Shown here: positions 51,833-60,637 of the stretch, piece after piece
Numbering within the stretch: the first letter of the stretch is position 1
How the letters are laid out: every line of letters starts with the position of its first letter
Origin: Nitrosarchaeum sp.
Lineage (GTDB): Archaea > Thermoproteota > Nitrososphaeria > Nitrososphaerales > Nitrosopumilaceae
Direction: 5' to 3'
NCBI GenBank assembly: GCA_021414105.1
Contig: JAIOPB010000034.1
Span: 18,588-82,587 of the forward strand
Length of the DNA: 64,000 bases
Notes under the pieces: model-generated
Databases searched by the model: none
Told to the model about the DNA's origin: nothing
Seen by the model: only the letters and a program-made list of their open reading frames with translations
Position numbers and translations under genes: made by a program

Positions 51833-52623
51833 ACTTTGAGATTTGGATTTGTTTGTTCTTCTAAATTATATTTTGATTTGTAGCCTCTAGGATTGATCAT
51901 TAAATCTTTGTAAGTGTAAGTCGATGAATTTCCAATAATTACTGTACTGATCATTCCTAATTGATCAGAATGATTTGGAAGATTTTCTAAATCTGTCATA
52001 ACAATTGTTTGTGAATCTCTGAATGCACCTTTTATTATTGCTACAGGGGTTGTAGGTTTTCTATATTTTAAAAGAATTTTTCTTGTATCTACCAATTGAT
52101 GTATTCTTTTTTTGCTTGCTGGATTATAGATCACAATTACAAAATCTCCTTGCGCAGCAGCTTCAACTCTTTTTGTTATTATTTCCCATGGAACTAATAA
52201 ATCGCTCATACTTACAACTGCAAAATCTGTCATTAATGGTGAACCAATTATTGATGCGCATGAGTTTAAAGCAGAAACACCTGGAACTATTTCAACTTGT
52301 AAACCATCTTTAGGATTCCAATTTGATGCTGCAAGTGTTTCATAGATTAATCCTGCCATTCCATAAATTCCCGGATCACCACTTGAAACAAGCGAGACTA
52401 TTTTTCCAGATTTTGCTAGATCAATACATTGATGAGCACGTTCAACTTCTTGTGTCATTGCATAACGATGAACTGTTTTACCTTCAATAAGATCTTGCAC
52501 TAAATTGACATAAGTTTCGTATCCTACTATTGTATCGCTTTCTTCAATTACTTCTTTAGCTCTGAATGTCATATGATCATGATGTCCAGGACCAACACCG
52601 ACAATGTAGAGCTTACCAGTCAA
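51829..52623 (-). CDS. cobJ: Precorrin-3B/cobalt-precorrin-3 C17-methyltransferase
   Basis: A 264-residue tetrapyrrole methylase in the ring-contraction step of cobalamin synthesis. 'IVGVGPGHHDHMTFRAKEVIEESDTIVGY' split over 7-36 is the family signature; 'LVSSGDPGIYGMAGLIYETL' is the SAM-binding SGDPGIYG loop; 'EIVPGVSALNSCASIIG' is the third motif. With bluB at 39970, it shows a partial cobalamin pathway here, though the other cob/cbi genes are elsewhere. cbiH is the other name used for the anaerobic (cobalt-early) form. Confidence 0.92.
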   Translation of the reverse strand: MTGKLYIVGVGPGHHDHMTFRAKEVIEESDTIVGYETYVNLVQDLIEGKTVHRYAMTQEVERAHQCIDLAKSGKIVSLVSSGDPGIYGMAGLIYETLAASNWNPKDGLQVEIVPGVSALNSCASIIGSPLMTDFAVVSMSDLLVPWEIITKRVEAAAQGDFVIVIYNPASKKRIHQLVDTRKILLKYRKPTTPVAIIKGAFRDSQTIVMTDLENLPNHSDQLGMISTVIIGNSSTYTYKDLMINPRGYKSKYNLEEQTNPNLKV

Positions 52624-52674
52624 TTTTACAATAAATTTTCTTTCAAGTAATTTATCCGTTTAGTGATTTATTTT

Positions 52675-54135
52675 TTATTGGAATGGATCTATGAGGGGGC
52701 TATTCACTATGTGATGATTATTCATGGGACGGGCTAAACTGACTGAAATTAGATCGTCTGCTTTGAATGAATTAATATCAGATATTGTTTCAAGAATTTT
52801 TGCATTTTCTGGATCATTCCATTCTATAATATAGATACGCCACATAGGACTATAATTTTCAGAACCGGGGGTTACTGTAGCTATTCCTGGTTGAAATCCC
52901 AGAGATCCTGAACCTTTAATTCCATTTTGGAATTGAAATAGATCAACTGCTGAGGAATTTGTAATTAGATTTTCTGATCTGGGTGAAAATGGCACACCCA
53001 TCATTTCAGCTGGACCAGAAGGTGTTGCATCAGTTACTATGTAGTATATTGTTTTTCCATCTGGTCCCCATTCACGATGAGCAACAAATGTTACTGTCAT
53101 CTCATCTTTGTTAATTTCAGTGATTTGACCTCCACCAAATGTCAAATCATCAGTGATTTCTTTATCATCTCTTACTAACATTTGTCCATCAGGCCAGATT
53201 ATTTGAGGAGCATTGATTACTATGCCAGTTTTATTAAATTCAATTCTTCCATCTTCTTCTGCATTAATAATTTCTTCAGATGATTCAAGAATTTTTGCAT
53301 TTTGGCCTTTTTTCCATATAACTTCAATGACAGAATTTAGTGCACTATATTCTAATTCTTGAGATGGGGTACTAGAAAAAATTTCTTTTTGATGTCCGTA
53401 TATTCCATCTCCATTAACTCCATTCTTAAAAACAAATATTTTTTGCAGAGTATCTTCTGGTATTTTTTCAATTGGAGGAGCAGTCTCGACTTTCCAACCT
53501 TGTTTTTTAGTAATCATTTCAGCATATTCTTGCTGACTAGAATCTGTAATAATGTAAAAAATTGAATTACCATTATAGAGTCCTTCATGCATTGGAATGG
53601 TTGCAGCAACATTTGTTCGAGATAATAGTAGTGATGATTCTTTTTGTACTTTAATTTTTTGCGTAATTATTTCGGTTGGTTGACCTCTAATCCAACCATC
53701 AACACTAACGGTTGATGTAAACTCTTTTGAATTAAGAGAGTGTAGTGCCAGAGCAGCTCCTGTAAATTCAAATGAACCAGATTTGGTTTTAAGATCAATT
53801 ATAGATATTGCATAAATGGTATTTCCATCAATAGTCCATGTTGGTTGCCCTTTTGCATCATTACTATTTATTTCATGTAAAACAACAATCTCTACAGGTT
53901 CGCTTGAGGTAAATGTCATTGAACCATCATAAAGAGTGCCTTCATTTGGTGATAGAATTAGTGCTAACTGGTGATTTTCATAGCCTTGGCCTGGATCTTG
54001 AGAAGAAATTATTGTTTTCGTAAAATTAATTTTTTTTGTGGAATTTGCATCAACAAAATTATCAGAAATAAGTGAAACCGTAAGAATTCCTATGGTAAAA
54101 ATACCTAGAATTAAGATGATAACTAATCGATTCAA
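52675..54135 (-). CDS. Secreted protein with repeated beta domains
   Basis: A 486-residue protein with a signal-anchor helix (4-24). It contains at least three related segments: one with 'GSMTFTSSEPVEIVVLHEI', one with 'FYIITDSSQQEYAEMITKKQ', one with 'IYYIVTDATPSGPAEMMGV'. The later two are each followed by 'FKNGVNGDGIYG' or 'FQNGIKGSGSLGF' type turns and a '..AKILE..' strand. So the protein arose by domain duplication. It probably sits on the cell surface. No catalytic motif. TTG start. Confidence 0.6.
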   Translation of the reverse strand: MNRLVIILILGIFTIGILTVSLISDNFVDANSTKKINFTKTIISSQDPGQGYENHQLALILSPNEGTLYDGSMTFTSSEPVEIVVLHEINSNDAKGQPTWTIDGNTIYAISIIDLKTKSGSFEFTGAALALHSLNSKEFTSTVSVDGWIRGQPTEIITQKIKVQKESSLLLSRTNVAATIPMHEGLYNGNSIFYIITDSSQQEYAEMITKKQGWKVETAPPIEKIPEDTLQKIFVFKNGVNGDGIYGHQKEIFSSTPSQELEYSALNSVIEVIWKKGQNAKILESSEEIINAEEDGRIEFNKTGIVINAPQIIWPDGQMLVRDDKEITDDLTFGGGQITEINKDEMTVTFVAHREWGPDGKTIYYIVTDATPSGPAEMMGVPFSPRSENLITNSSAVDLFQFQNGIKGSGSLGFQPGIATVTPGSENYSPMWRIYIIEWNDPENAKILETISDINSFKADDLISVSLARPMNNHHIVNSPLIDPFQ

Positions 54136-54175
54136 TGAAAATATTTGAAATTGTTCCCCTTAAATTATTTTATTT

Positions 54176-55579
54176 TTAGTTGATTTTATCAAGTTCAAAT
54201 GTATCATGTAAAGCCTGAACTGCTACATTAGAATCAGAATCTTTGACTACAAATGCAAGATTGAGTTCAGATGAACCTTGAGTAATCATTGCAACATTGA
54301 TCTTATTTTTTTCTATTGCTCCAAATACTTTAGATGCAACACCAACTGTACCACGCATGCCTAAGCCAATAAGTGCGATAATTGCAACATCAGTAGTTAC
54401 TTCAAGTTTTTTGATTATTTTTCCTAAAAGTTCCATTTCTAATGCGTTAACTGCTTTGTCTAGATCAGTGTTTTTTACTACAATAGTGATACTAGACTCA
54501 GATGGGTTTTGAGATATCATCATTACATTTATGCCAGCTTTAGCAAGAGTTGCAAAGATTTTTGCAGCGGTCCCAGGAGTGCCAACCATACTGCCTCCAC
54601 GTATATCGATTAATCCATTATGACGAATACTGCTCACACATTTTACAGTGTTTTTAGTAGATACTGAGGGGGAATCAGTTACTAAGGTCCCCTCGTTTTT
54701 TACATTAAAGGAATTTCTTATCTTCATTGGGATTTTTTTTGTTAATAATGGCTCAAATGTGCGTGGATGAATTTGTTTAGCTCCAAACAACGCCATTTCA
54801 ATTGCTTCGATGTAAGAAACCTCTTTGAGTAATTTGGCATTTTTAACAATTTTTGGATCTGCAGTCATTAATCCATCTACATCACTCATTAACCAAATTT
54901 CATCAGTCTTTATGCAAGAACTGATAATTGTTGCTGTATAATCTGAACCTCCTCGACCAAATGTAGTTACATGTCCATGTTGATCTGCTCCTGTAAATCC
55001 ACCTATTACTGGAATTGTTTTCTTAGAAAATTGTAAATCAATTGTTTTAGAAACTCTTAGTCGTGTAGTATCCATTAGTGGTTTAGATTCTCCAAAATTT
55101 GAATCAGTAACAATTCCAACTTCTTTACCAGTTAGGGATATTGATTTTTTACCTATATCATTAATTGCAAAAGAAAGTAATTTTATTGAAAGACGTTCAC
55201 CAAATGAAATCAAATAGTCCATTGATCTAGGTGTTACTTCTCCTAACAGGACCATACCTTCAATTAATGCAAAAAGTTCTCGAAAATCTGTATCTAATTT
55301 TTCTAATAATTTTTTTCTAGTTGTTGATTTTTTGATTGTTTGTTTTGCAAGTTGTTTATGTCTATTGATAATTTTTAATGCCAGTTGTTCAGCTTTGTCT
55401 TTGTTTTCTTTTTTTATTGATTGGGATATTTCTATTAGATCATCAGTGGTACCACTAATTGCAGAACAAACTATTACTATTTCGTTATGTTTGGATAATG
55501 AATTAACATAGTTTGCAACAGCTTGAATATCTTTAGCGGATGAAATTGATGTTCCGCCATATTTTAGAACTAGTCTCAA
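54176..55579 (-). CDS. lysC: Aspartate kinase
   Basis: A 467-residue aspartokinase, first step from aspartate to lysine, threonine and methionine. KYGGTS is at 6-11; 'GFTGADQHGHVTTFGRGGSDYTA' split over 190-215 is the substrate and ATP loop. Two ACT domains follow (from ~315), with 'AKAGINVMMISQNPSESSI' and 'EKNKINVAMITQGSSELNLAFV', typical of feedback-inhibited enzymes. TTG start. Next gene (PCNA) starts 35 bases upstream in the same direction. Confidence 0.94.
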   Translation of the reverse strand: MRLVLKYGGTSISSAKDIQAVANYVNSLSKHNEIVIVCSAISGTTDDLIEISQSIKKENKDKAEQLALKIINRHKQLAKQTIKKSTTRKKLLEKLDTDFRELFALIEGMVLLGEVTPRSMDYLISFGERLSIKLLSFAINDIGKKSISLTGKEVGIVTDSNFGESKPLMDTTRLRVSKTIDLQFSKKTIPVIGGFTGADQHGHVTTFGRGGSDYTATIISSCIKTDEIWLMSDVDGLMTADPKIVKNAKLLKEVSYIEAIEMALFGAKQIHPRTFEPLLTKKIPMKIRNSFNVKNEGTLVTDSPSVSTKNTVKCVSSIRHNGLIDIRGGSMVGTPGTAAKIFATLAKAGINVMMISQNPSESSITIVVKNTDLDKAVNALEMELLGKIIKKLEVTTDVAIIALIGLGMRGTVGVASKVFGAIEKNKINVAMITQGSSELNLAFVVKDSDSNVAVQALHDTFELDKIN

Positions 55580-55614
55580 TTCAAAATACCTGAATCAGTC
55601 AATCTTTAAATGCT

Positions 55615-56361
55615 TTAACTTTCTACTCGTGGAGCCAAATAAAAGTGGATTCTGCCTATGTTTGCTACTTTGAATTCAATTCGTAGAGGTTTTGCACTTG
55701 AGAATTCACATGTAATTTGACCTGCGGTTGTACCTACTGCTTTAACTACGGGATTAAGATATTCGAGGCTATACGTGCCAATACTATCCTCTTTTGAAGA
55801 GATTTCACCTATTTCATCCGTATCCTTTTCAAGATCAATTACAACTTCGCCTGAATCGCCCTTTCCAGAAAAATCTGCTTTAGAGTCAGATGTATGAATA
55901 GTCAGATAATCAGATACAACTTGTACATCGCCTAAAATCTTGTCAAATCTAGAAGATGATAAAGTGATTTTGGAATCATATGGGATTTTTGGTAACGGTG
56001 TATCAGTTGCAGAGCTTTCAATTAAACGCATTTTGTATTTTTTATTTTTACCAATTGTTACAAGTAACATGTTTTGTTCAGAAATACTAATTTCTATACT
56101 ATCTTTTTTATCAGCTCTTTTGATAAGTTTAGAAAATTCATCTATTCGAACTCCAAATTTTATATCACTATCACATTCATATTTTTCAAATGCAGAGTTA
56201 GGCCAAGATATATCAATTAAAGCTACATGAGAAGGATCCATTCCTCTAAAAGTAATTCCCTCTGCTGTTGCAACAAAAGTAGCTTCCTCTACAAGTGTGG
56301 ATATAGCTGAGATGATAGCTTTTAGATCATCTGAACCACTTGTTTTTGCTTCGAAATTCAA
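55615..56361 (-). CDS. pcn: DNA polymerase sliding clamp (PCNA)
   Basis: A 248-residue archaeal PCNA. 'GITFRGMDPSHVALIDISWP' and the interdomain loop, then the second-half 'VVSDYLTIHTSDSKADFSGKGDSGE' split over 132-158 and 'IHFYLAPRVE' at the end are characteristic. Homotrimeric clamp for replication and repair. TTG start at 56361. It lies downstream of tfs and rpoL, a cluster order known from many archaea. Confidence 0.96.
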   Translation of the reverse strand: MNFEAKTSGSDDLKAIISAISTLVEEATFVATAEGITFRGMDPSHVALIDISWPNSAFEKYECDSDIKFGVRIDEFSKLIKRADKKDSIEISISEQNMLLVTIGKNKKYKMRLIESSATDTPLPKIPYDSKITLSSSRFDKILGDVQVVSDYLTIHTSDSKADFSGKGDSGEVVIDLEKDTDEIGEISSKEDSIGTYSLEYLNPVVKAVGTTAGQITCEFSSAKPLRIEFKVANIGRIHFYLAPRVES

Positions 56362-56396
56362 ACTAATTCTTTTGAGTTTTATGTTCCAGTTAAACG

Positions 56397-56708
56397 TTAT
56401 GCGTAATTACGCCAAGTGTATCTACATTTTGAACATCGATAAAATTGAGTTGTAGGTTCATCTGCACTTCTAGTTTGTAACATCCACCAAACTGCTTCAT
56501 CATTACCACATTTTTCACATTCAATTTTGATTGTAGGTAATGTCTCCACTGTTTCGTTTTCAGCTAATACATTGAATTGTGATTCATGTTCTTGAATTGT
56601 CTTCTTTGTTTGATTTGTTTCTTTTCCCTCAACATAATCACATTTTGGGCACTGGAGACCAGAATCGCCTTTTTTTAATTTGACCTCACAACTGGGGCAA
56701 AATTTCAT
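56397..56708 (-). CDS. Transcription factor S (TFS, TFIIS-like)
   Basis: A 103-residue transcript cleavage factor. N-terminal zinc ribbon with C4, C7, C20 and C23; C-terminal TFIIS-type ribbon with C64, C67, C92 and C95, and the acidic tip D83-E84 in 'RSADEPTTQ' that rescues stalled polymerase. Starts at the base before the stop of rpoL upstream, so co-transcribed. Confidence 0.95.
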   Translation of the reverse strand: MKFCPSCEVKLKKGDSGLQCPKCDYVEGKETNQTKKTIQEHESQFNVLAENETVETLPTIKIECEKCGNDEAVWWMLQTRSADEPTTQFYRCSKCRYTWRNYA

Positions 56709-56987
56709 CTAATTTACCTTAATTTTAGAATTGAATAATTGTTTAAAGTCATTAGCCATTTTTATTGCTGAATCTGTTGCTTTTTTGATTTCTTGCATTG
56801 GTTTAGTATTTGAATTTATTCTCATCCAGCACTCATTAGTAAGAGGATGTTTTACTATAACACCTGCAAAGTCGATATTTGATTCCTTTAGAAGCTCATG
56901 TTGAATTATGTATAAAATTCCTATATCAGTTTCCGTGATAGAAAGGCTAATTTCCTTAGGTTCTGAACTGATGACTTGAGCATTCAT
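56709..56987 (-). CDS. rpoL: RNA polymerase subunit L
   Basis: A 92-residue RpoL/Rpb11-like subunit that pairs with subunit D. 'LYIIQHELLKESNIDFAGVIVKHPLTNECWMRI' (split over 30-62) fits the family's HTL/HPL...P pattern, here with 'KHPLTNECWMRI'. It is the first gene of the rpoL-tfs-pcn cluster. Confidence 0.9.
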   Translation of the reverse strand: MNAQVISSEPKEISLSITETDIGILYIIQHELLKESNIDFAGVIVKHPLTNECWMRINSNTKPMQEIKKATDSAIKMANDFKQLFNSKIKVN

Positions 56988-57038
56988 GTATTCGGAAAAA
57001 GCACTTATTGTGGATATAAATCATTATGAGCGGTTAGA

Positions 57039-57575
57039 ATGGTAGAAAGTAAGATTTCAGATATTGGAATGGTAAAAAACAAGGATGAGTACGCATTAAA
57101 TGACACCATAGAAGTTAATGTCAGTTTTAAAGTGGAAGGAGGACTACGAGATGCGTTCAATGAGGCAAATTGGACTAAGGCATATAACAATAATGATGTA
57201 TCATTTAAAATGAAATATGGTATAAAATTGATTTCTGGTGGAATTAGGAAAAAAGAAATTGGTAAAACTATTGATACCTATAGAAAGGCAGCAATTTTCT
57301 GGACAAGAAACCCCAAATTAGTTAATCCTCATAAAGATAGAAGGATTTGGGTTCAAGTAGCCAAAAACTTTGAGCCATTTATTAGATTATCTGAAGACGA
57401 AGTAAGACAGGAATTATTTGATTTTAATGAAAAAATTGTCTTCAAGGCATCAGATTTAGGAAAAGGCAAACACAAGATTGGCGCTGATATCTTTGCTTCT
57501 TGGCAAAAACACGATTATACAGAGCCAGGAAATGTTAAAAATAACTCTAAGGAAATTGAGATCACGATCAATTAG
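57039..57575 (+). CDS. Conserved hypothetical protein
   Basis: A 178-residue soluble, probably beta-rich protein: 'TIEVNVSFKVEGGLRDAF', 'FKMKYGIKLISGG', 'KIVFKASDLGKGKHKIGADIF'. The alternation resembles an Ig-like or arrestin-like sandwich without a signal peptide. No catalytic motif and no family recognised. Divergent from rpoL and followed by two small paralogous genes on the same strand. Confidence 0.55.
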   Translation: MVESKISDIGMVKNKDEYALNDTIEVNVSFKVEGGLRDAFNEANWTKAYNNNDVSFKMKYGIKLISGGIRKKEIGKTIDTYRKAAIFWTRNPKLVNPHKDRRIWVQVAKNFEPFIRLSEDEVRQELFDFNEKIVFKASDLGKGKHKIGADIFASWQKHDYTEPGNVKNNSKEIEITIN

Positions 57576-57605
57576 GGATATAAGGAACTTTTTGAATTAA
57601 TCAAT

Positions 57606-57758
57606 ATGGCAAAATATGATGGTCTGTTAGGACAACCAATACTTGAAGTTGAAGAACCAGATAAGGAAGGAGGAATTACATTTATCTTTAAAGATAACAG
57701 GTTTCTGTTCATTAAAGCAGTTGATGGAAAAATAGATGCCATATCGATTCCAGAATAA
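57606..57758 (+). CDS. Small beta protein A (50 aa), paralogue of the next gene
   Basis: ATG at 57606. The product begins MAKYDGLLGQ and contains 'DKEGGITFIFKDNRFLFIKAVDGKID', split as GGITFIF and IKAVDGKID. The same order (GGIT-F-N-IK-VDGK) appears in the next ORF, so both are real and related. It looks like a short beta meander. Function unknown. Confidence 0.6.
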   Translation: MAKYDGLLGQPILEVEEPDKEGGITFIFKDNRFLFIKAVDGKIDAISIPE

Positions 57759-57768
57759 GTGAAAATAT

Positions 57769-57915
57769 ATGGATAAATTCGAACAGATTAAAATGATAGA
57801 ACTGGTAAAGGTTGATGATCCTGATTCTGATGGTGGAATAACTCTAGTATTTCAGGAAAATAAAATACTAAAGATTAAAATTGTGGATGGAAAACTGGTA
57901 TCACAGTTTGTGTAA
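57769..57915 (+). CDS. Small beta protein B (48 aa), paralogue of the previous gene
   Basis: ATG at 57769, 10 bases after the first copy. 'DSDGGITLVFQENKILKIKIVDGKL' matches copy A along its core: GGIT, F, N, IK and VDGK are in the same places. Tandem duplication; both are transcribed toward, and converge with, the phosphatase gene. Confidence 0.6.
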   Translation: MDKFEQIKMIELVKVDDPDSDGGITLVFQENKILKIKIVDGKLVSQFV

Positions 57916-57916
57916 G

Positions 57917-58432
57917 TTATTGACTTGTATGTTTTTCATAGAAAGTAATAGCTAATTCTTGTACCTCAGATTGAATTGAACCTGGTCTTTCTTTTCTAAT
58001 TTTTTTAATTGCATCTTTTGCAGAATATTTTTGATATTTTACTAAGTAGCAAGCTAGTATAGTTCCTGCTCTTCCCATTCCAGCTGCACAGTGAACCATT
58101 ACAGCCTGATCATTAGAAATTTTTTTATGAATAAAATCAACTGCAATATCTATCTTATCCATATCTGGAGCAGTAAGATCTTGTGTTGGTACATGTAAGT
58201 AACCAATATCACTTACCCATTCTTCAGGTAATGCATTTTCAGTCATGGTTACAATGGATGTAACACCTTGTTTTAGAATCCAATCTAGTTCATCAAAACT
58301 TGTGGGTATTCCTGAACCTGCAAGTTTATTCTCAATTAGCCACGAGAAATTAGTTGTTTTTTTAGTAATTTTACCATGAACTTTTCTCCAAATGTTTCCA
58401 GGCTTGCTCATGGTATGTGTTGTATTTTCCAT
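57917..58432 (-). CDS. Dual-specificity protein phosphatase
   Basis: A 171-residue cysteine phosphatase. The P-loop HCAAGMGRAGT (114-124) has C115 and R121; the general acid Asp is probably D85 or D90 in 'VPTQDLTAPDMDKI'. 'FDELDWILKQGVTSIVTMTE' is the usual lead. Family of archaeal DSP/PTP. Its target is unknown; the small paralogues end on the opposite strand right beside it. Confidence 0.88.
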   Translation of the reverse strand: MENTTHTMSKPGNIWRKVHGKITKKTTNFSWLIENKLAGSGIPTSFDELDWILKQGVTSIVTMTENALPEEWVSDIGYLHVPTQDLTAPDMDKIDIAVDFIHKKISNDQAVMVHCAAGMGRAGTILACYLVKYQKYSAKDAIKKIRKERPGSIQSEVQELAITFYEKHTSQ

Positions 58433-58490
58433 ACTTTTAGGATTACGATAGATGCACCTTATATGGGAAAAACACGTATAGCTATCTGAA

Positions 58491-59549
58491 ATGAATAAAG
58501 AGGCAATTCTTTATGAAAAATTACCTAACAAAAAAGTTCGTTGTACTGCTTGTGCAAGATATTGTGAGATGGGTGATGGACAAATTGGATTATGTGGAAT
58601 ACGTGGTAATGAAAATGGAAAATTAGACCTATTTGTATATGGTAAAGTAATAGCAGGACATGTTGATCCGATAGAAAAAAAACCAGTCATTCATTACAAT
58701 CCTGGATCTAAGGTATTTTCTATTGCCACAACTGGATGTAATTGGCTTTGTAAATATTGTCAGAATTATGATATAAGTCAAAGAAGGAAGATTGAGGGTA
58801 CAGATATGACTCCTGAACAAGTAGTACAAACTGCATTAGATAATGATGCAGATGGAATTGCATACACATACAATGAACCATCTATATTCATTGAATTTGC
58901 AAGAGATTGTGGAGTAATAGCACATCAAAAAAATCTTTACAACGTATTTGTATCAAATGGGTATGATACTCCAGAATCAGTAAAAATGATGGGAGAATTT
59001 TTAGATTCTATAACAGTTGATTTCAAAGGTAATGCGGAACCTAATTTCATAAGAAAATTTATTGGAGTTCCTGATCCCCAACCTATTTTTGATACATTGT
59101 TAGAAATCCGTGATAAAACAAAAATTCATGTAGAGATAACAGATCTTATTATTCCACAAGTTGGAGATAGCTTAGAATATGCAGAAAAATTATGTAAATT
59201 TATTTATGATCAATTTGGTCCAGAAATGCCTATTCATTTTTTGCGTTTTCATCCAGATTATAAAATGATGGAATTTGATTCTACGCCTATTAAAACTCTG
59301 GAAAAGCATCACGAAATTGCAAAAAAAATCGGATTAAAGTATGCATATATTGGAAATGTGCCAGGTCATCCTCTAGAGCATACTTACTGTCCTGAATGTA
59401 ATAACATTGTAATCAATAGACATAGTTTTGACATTCAAGGCTGGAATCTTGATGAGGAAAACAAATGCAAGTTTTGTGGAAATCAGATTCCCATTATTGG
59501 CAAGTTATCAAAAAATTATAAAAAAAATAGATTTCATTTTGTTCGTTGA
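58491..59549 (+). CDS. Radical SAM enzyme (AmmeMemoRadiSam type, PflA-like)
   Basis: A 352-residue radical SAM protein. The cluster motif CNWLCKYC (C83, C87, C90) is standard CxxxCxxC. N-terminal 'CTACARYCEMGDGQIGLCG' with four Cys and C-terminal 'YCPECNN' plus 'CKFCGNQ' are typical of the AmmeMemoRadiSam group, which pairs with AMMECR1 and Memo proteins. Neither partner is in the window. Reaction unknown. 3' end overlaps the cyclase gene by 16 bases. Confidence 0.85.
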   Translation: MNKEAILYEKLPNKKVRCTACARYCEMGDGQIGLCGIRGNENGKLDLFVYGKVIAGHVDPIEKKPVIHYNPGSKVFSIATTGCNWLCKYCQNYDISQRRKIEGTDMTPEQVVQTALDNDADGIAYTYNEPSIFIEFARDCGVIAHQKNLYNVFVSNGYDTPESVKMMGEFLDSITVDFKGNAEPNFIRKFIGVPDPQPIFDTLLEIRDKTKIHVEITDLIIPQVGDSLEYAEKLCKFIYDQFGPEMPIHFLRFHPDYKMMEFDSTPIKTLEKHHEIAKKIGLKYAYIGNVPGHPLEHTYCPECNNIVINRHSFDIQGWNLDEENKCKFCGNQIPIIGKLSKNYKKNRFHFVR

Positions 59550-60187
59550 ATAGCTATTGCTCTCACTGGAGAACCAGTTGCATCTTTAAGTTTTAATGGT
59601 AAAATTACAAAATCAAATTGTTTTGAAGATATTTTATTAAGATTTGACAGATTTTCAACAATTAAGATATTATTTTTTGCAAGTATTTTATGAACACTGA
59701 AAGTTTTATCTTTTCCCAAATCTATGCTAGGAGAATCAATTCCAACTAAATTGATCTTTTTTGATATAAGATAGGTAGCAGCTGATTCAGATAGGCCAGG
59801 ATTATTAATAAAATAAAAATCAGTATTCAGATTTTTTTGCCATTTAGTATGAAAGAATATTGATGAATGTTTTGGGATATTGCCATTTTTTCTTTCAAAT
59901 AAAACCAAGTCATTTTTGGTAATTGCTTGATTTTTCCCTTTTTTTATTTTTATCAATATACCGTTTCCTAGTAATCTATCAAGAGATATTTGGTGGATTT
60001 TTGCTCCATTTTTTACAAAATGATATGGTGCATCAAGATGAGTTCCAGTATGAGAACTAAAAAACAATAATTCAAGATTGTATCCATCTTCATTTAGTGT
60101 AGACCAAAGAATGAATTGTGTTTTTGGGGAACCAGGAAAAGTAGGAATCGATTGTGATATGGTCAATGTAAGATCTACTAGTTTCAC
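59534..60187 (-). CDS. Cyclase family metal-dependent hydrolase
   Basis: A 217-residue protein of the kynurenine-formamidase/cyclase family. 'LTISQSIPTFPGSP' and HTGTHLDAPYHF (46-57) are the zinc-binding signature; 'LVGIDSPSID' and 'VEN' residues further on are typical. Substrate unknown. GTG start at 60187. Confidence 0.85.
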   Translation of the reverse strand: MKLVDLTLTISQSIPTFPGSPKTQFILWSTLNEDGYNLELLFFSSHTGTHLDAPYHFVKNGAKIHQISLDRLLGNGILIKIKKGKNQAITKNDLVLFERKNGNIPKHSSIFFHTKWQKNLNTDFYFINNPGLSESAATYLISKKINLVGIDSPSIDLGKDKTFSVHKILAKNNILIVENLSNLNKISSKQFDFVILPLKLKDATGSPVRAIAIQRTK

Positions 60188-60250
60188 ATCAATGAATTCT
60201 GATGGGGATTAATCAGTTTTTGAGATCTATGAAAGGTTAAATAGTGTTTG

Positions 60251-60523
60251 ATGAAAATCTGCAATGTGCCTACAGCATATGTTTTATTGAATTCTGATCT
60301 AGGATCTGATGAATCAATAATAGCAGATATCAAACGTATTCTTTCAAACGAGGGAATCGATTATGAGGTTCAAGGAGTTTATGGAGTATATGATATAGTC
60401 TTAAAATTATCATCTAAAGATGCTGAAAAATTACGGACAATTATCACAAACAAAGTTAGAAAAATTGGTAAAATACAATCAACATTAACAATGATGGTAA
60501 TAGAAGAACAAGAAAATTTATAG
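60251..60523 (+). CDS. Stand-alone RAM (Lrp ligand-binding) domain protein
   Basis: A 90-residue protein matching the ligand-binding domain of Lrp/AsnC without its HTH: 'TAYVLLNSDLGSDESIIADI', 'VQGVYGVYDIVLKLSSKD', 'KIGKIQSTLTMMVIEE'. It could bind an amino acid and pair with DNA-binding Lrp proteins. ATG at 60251. The next ORF continues in the same frame after its TAG stop. Confidence 0.75.
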   Translation: MKICNVPTAYVLLNSDLGSDESIIADIKRILSNEGIDYEVQGVYGVYDIVLKLSSKDAEKLRTIITNKVRKIGKIQSTLTMMVIEEQENL

Positions 60524-60637
60524 ACTTTTTATTGCATCAATAATTCAAATATTTCGGATTCAGTAACAAATGGACCGGAATCTATTGAATTAGGTTCTAT
60601 CGAATTATATGAAAAGAGAAAATTTCTAATATATCTT

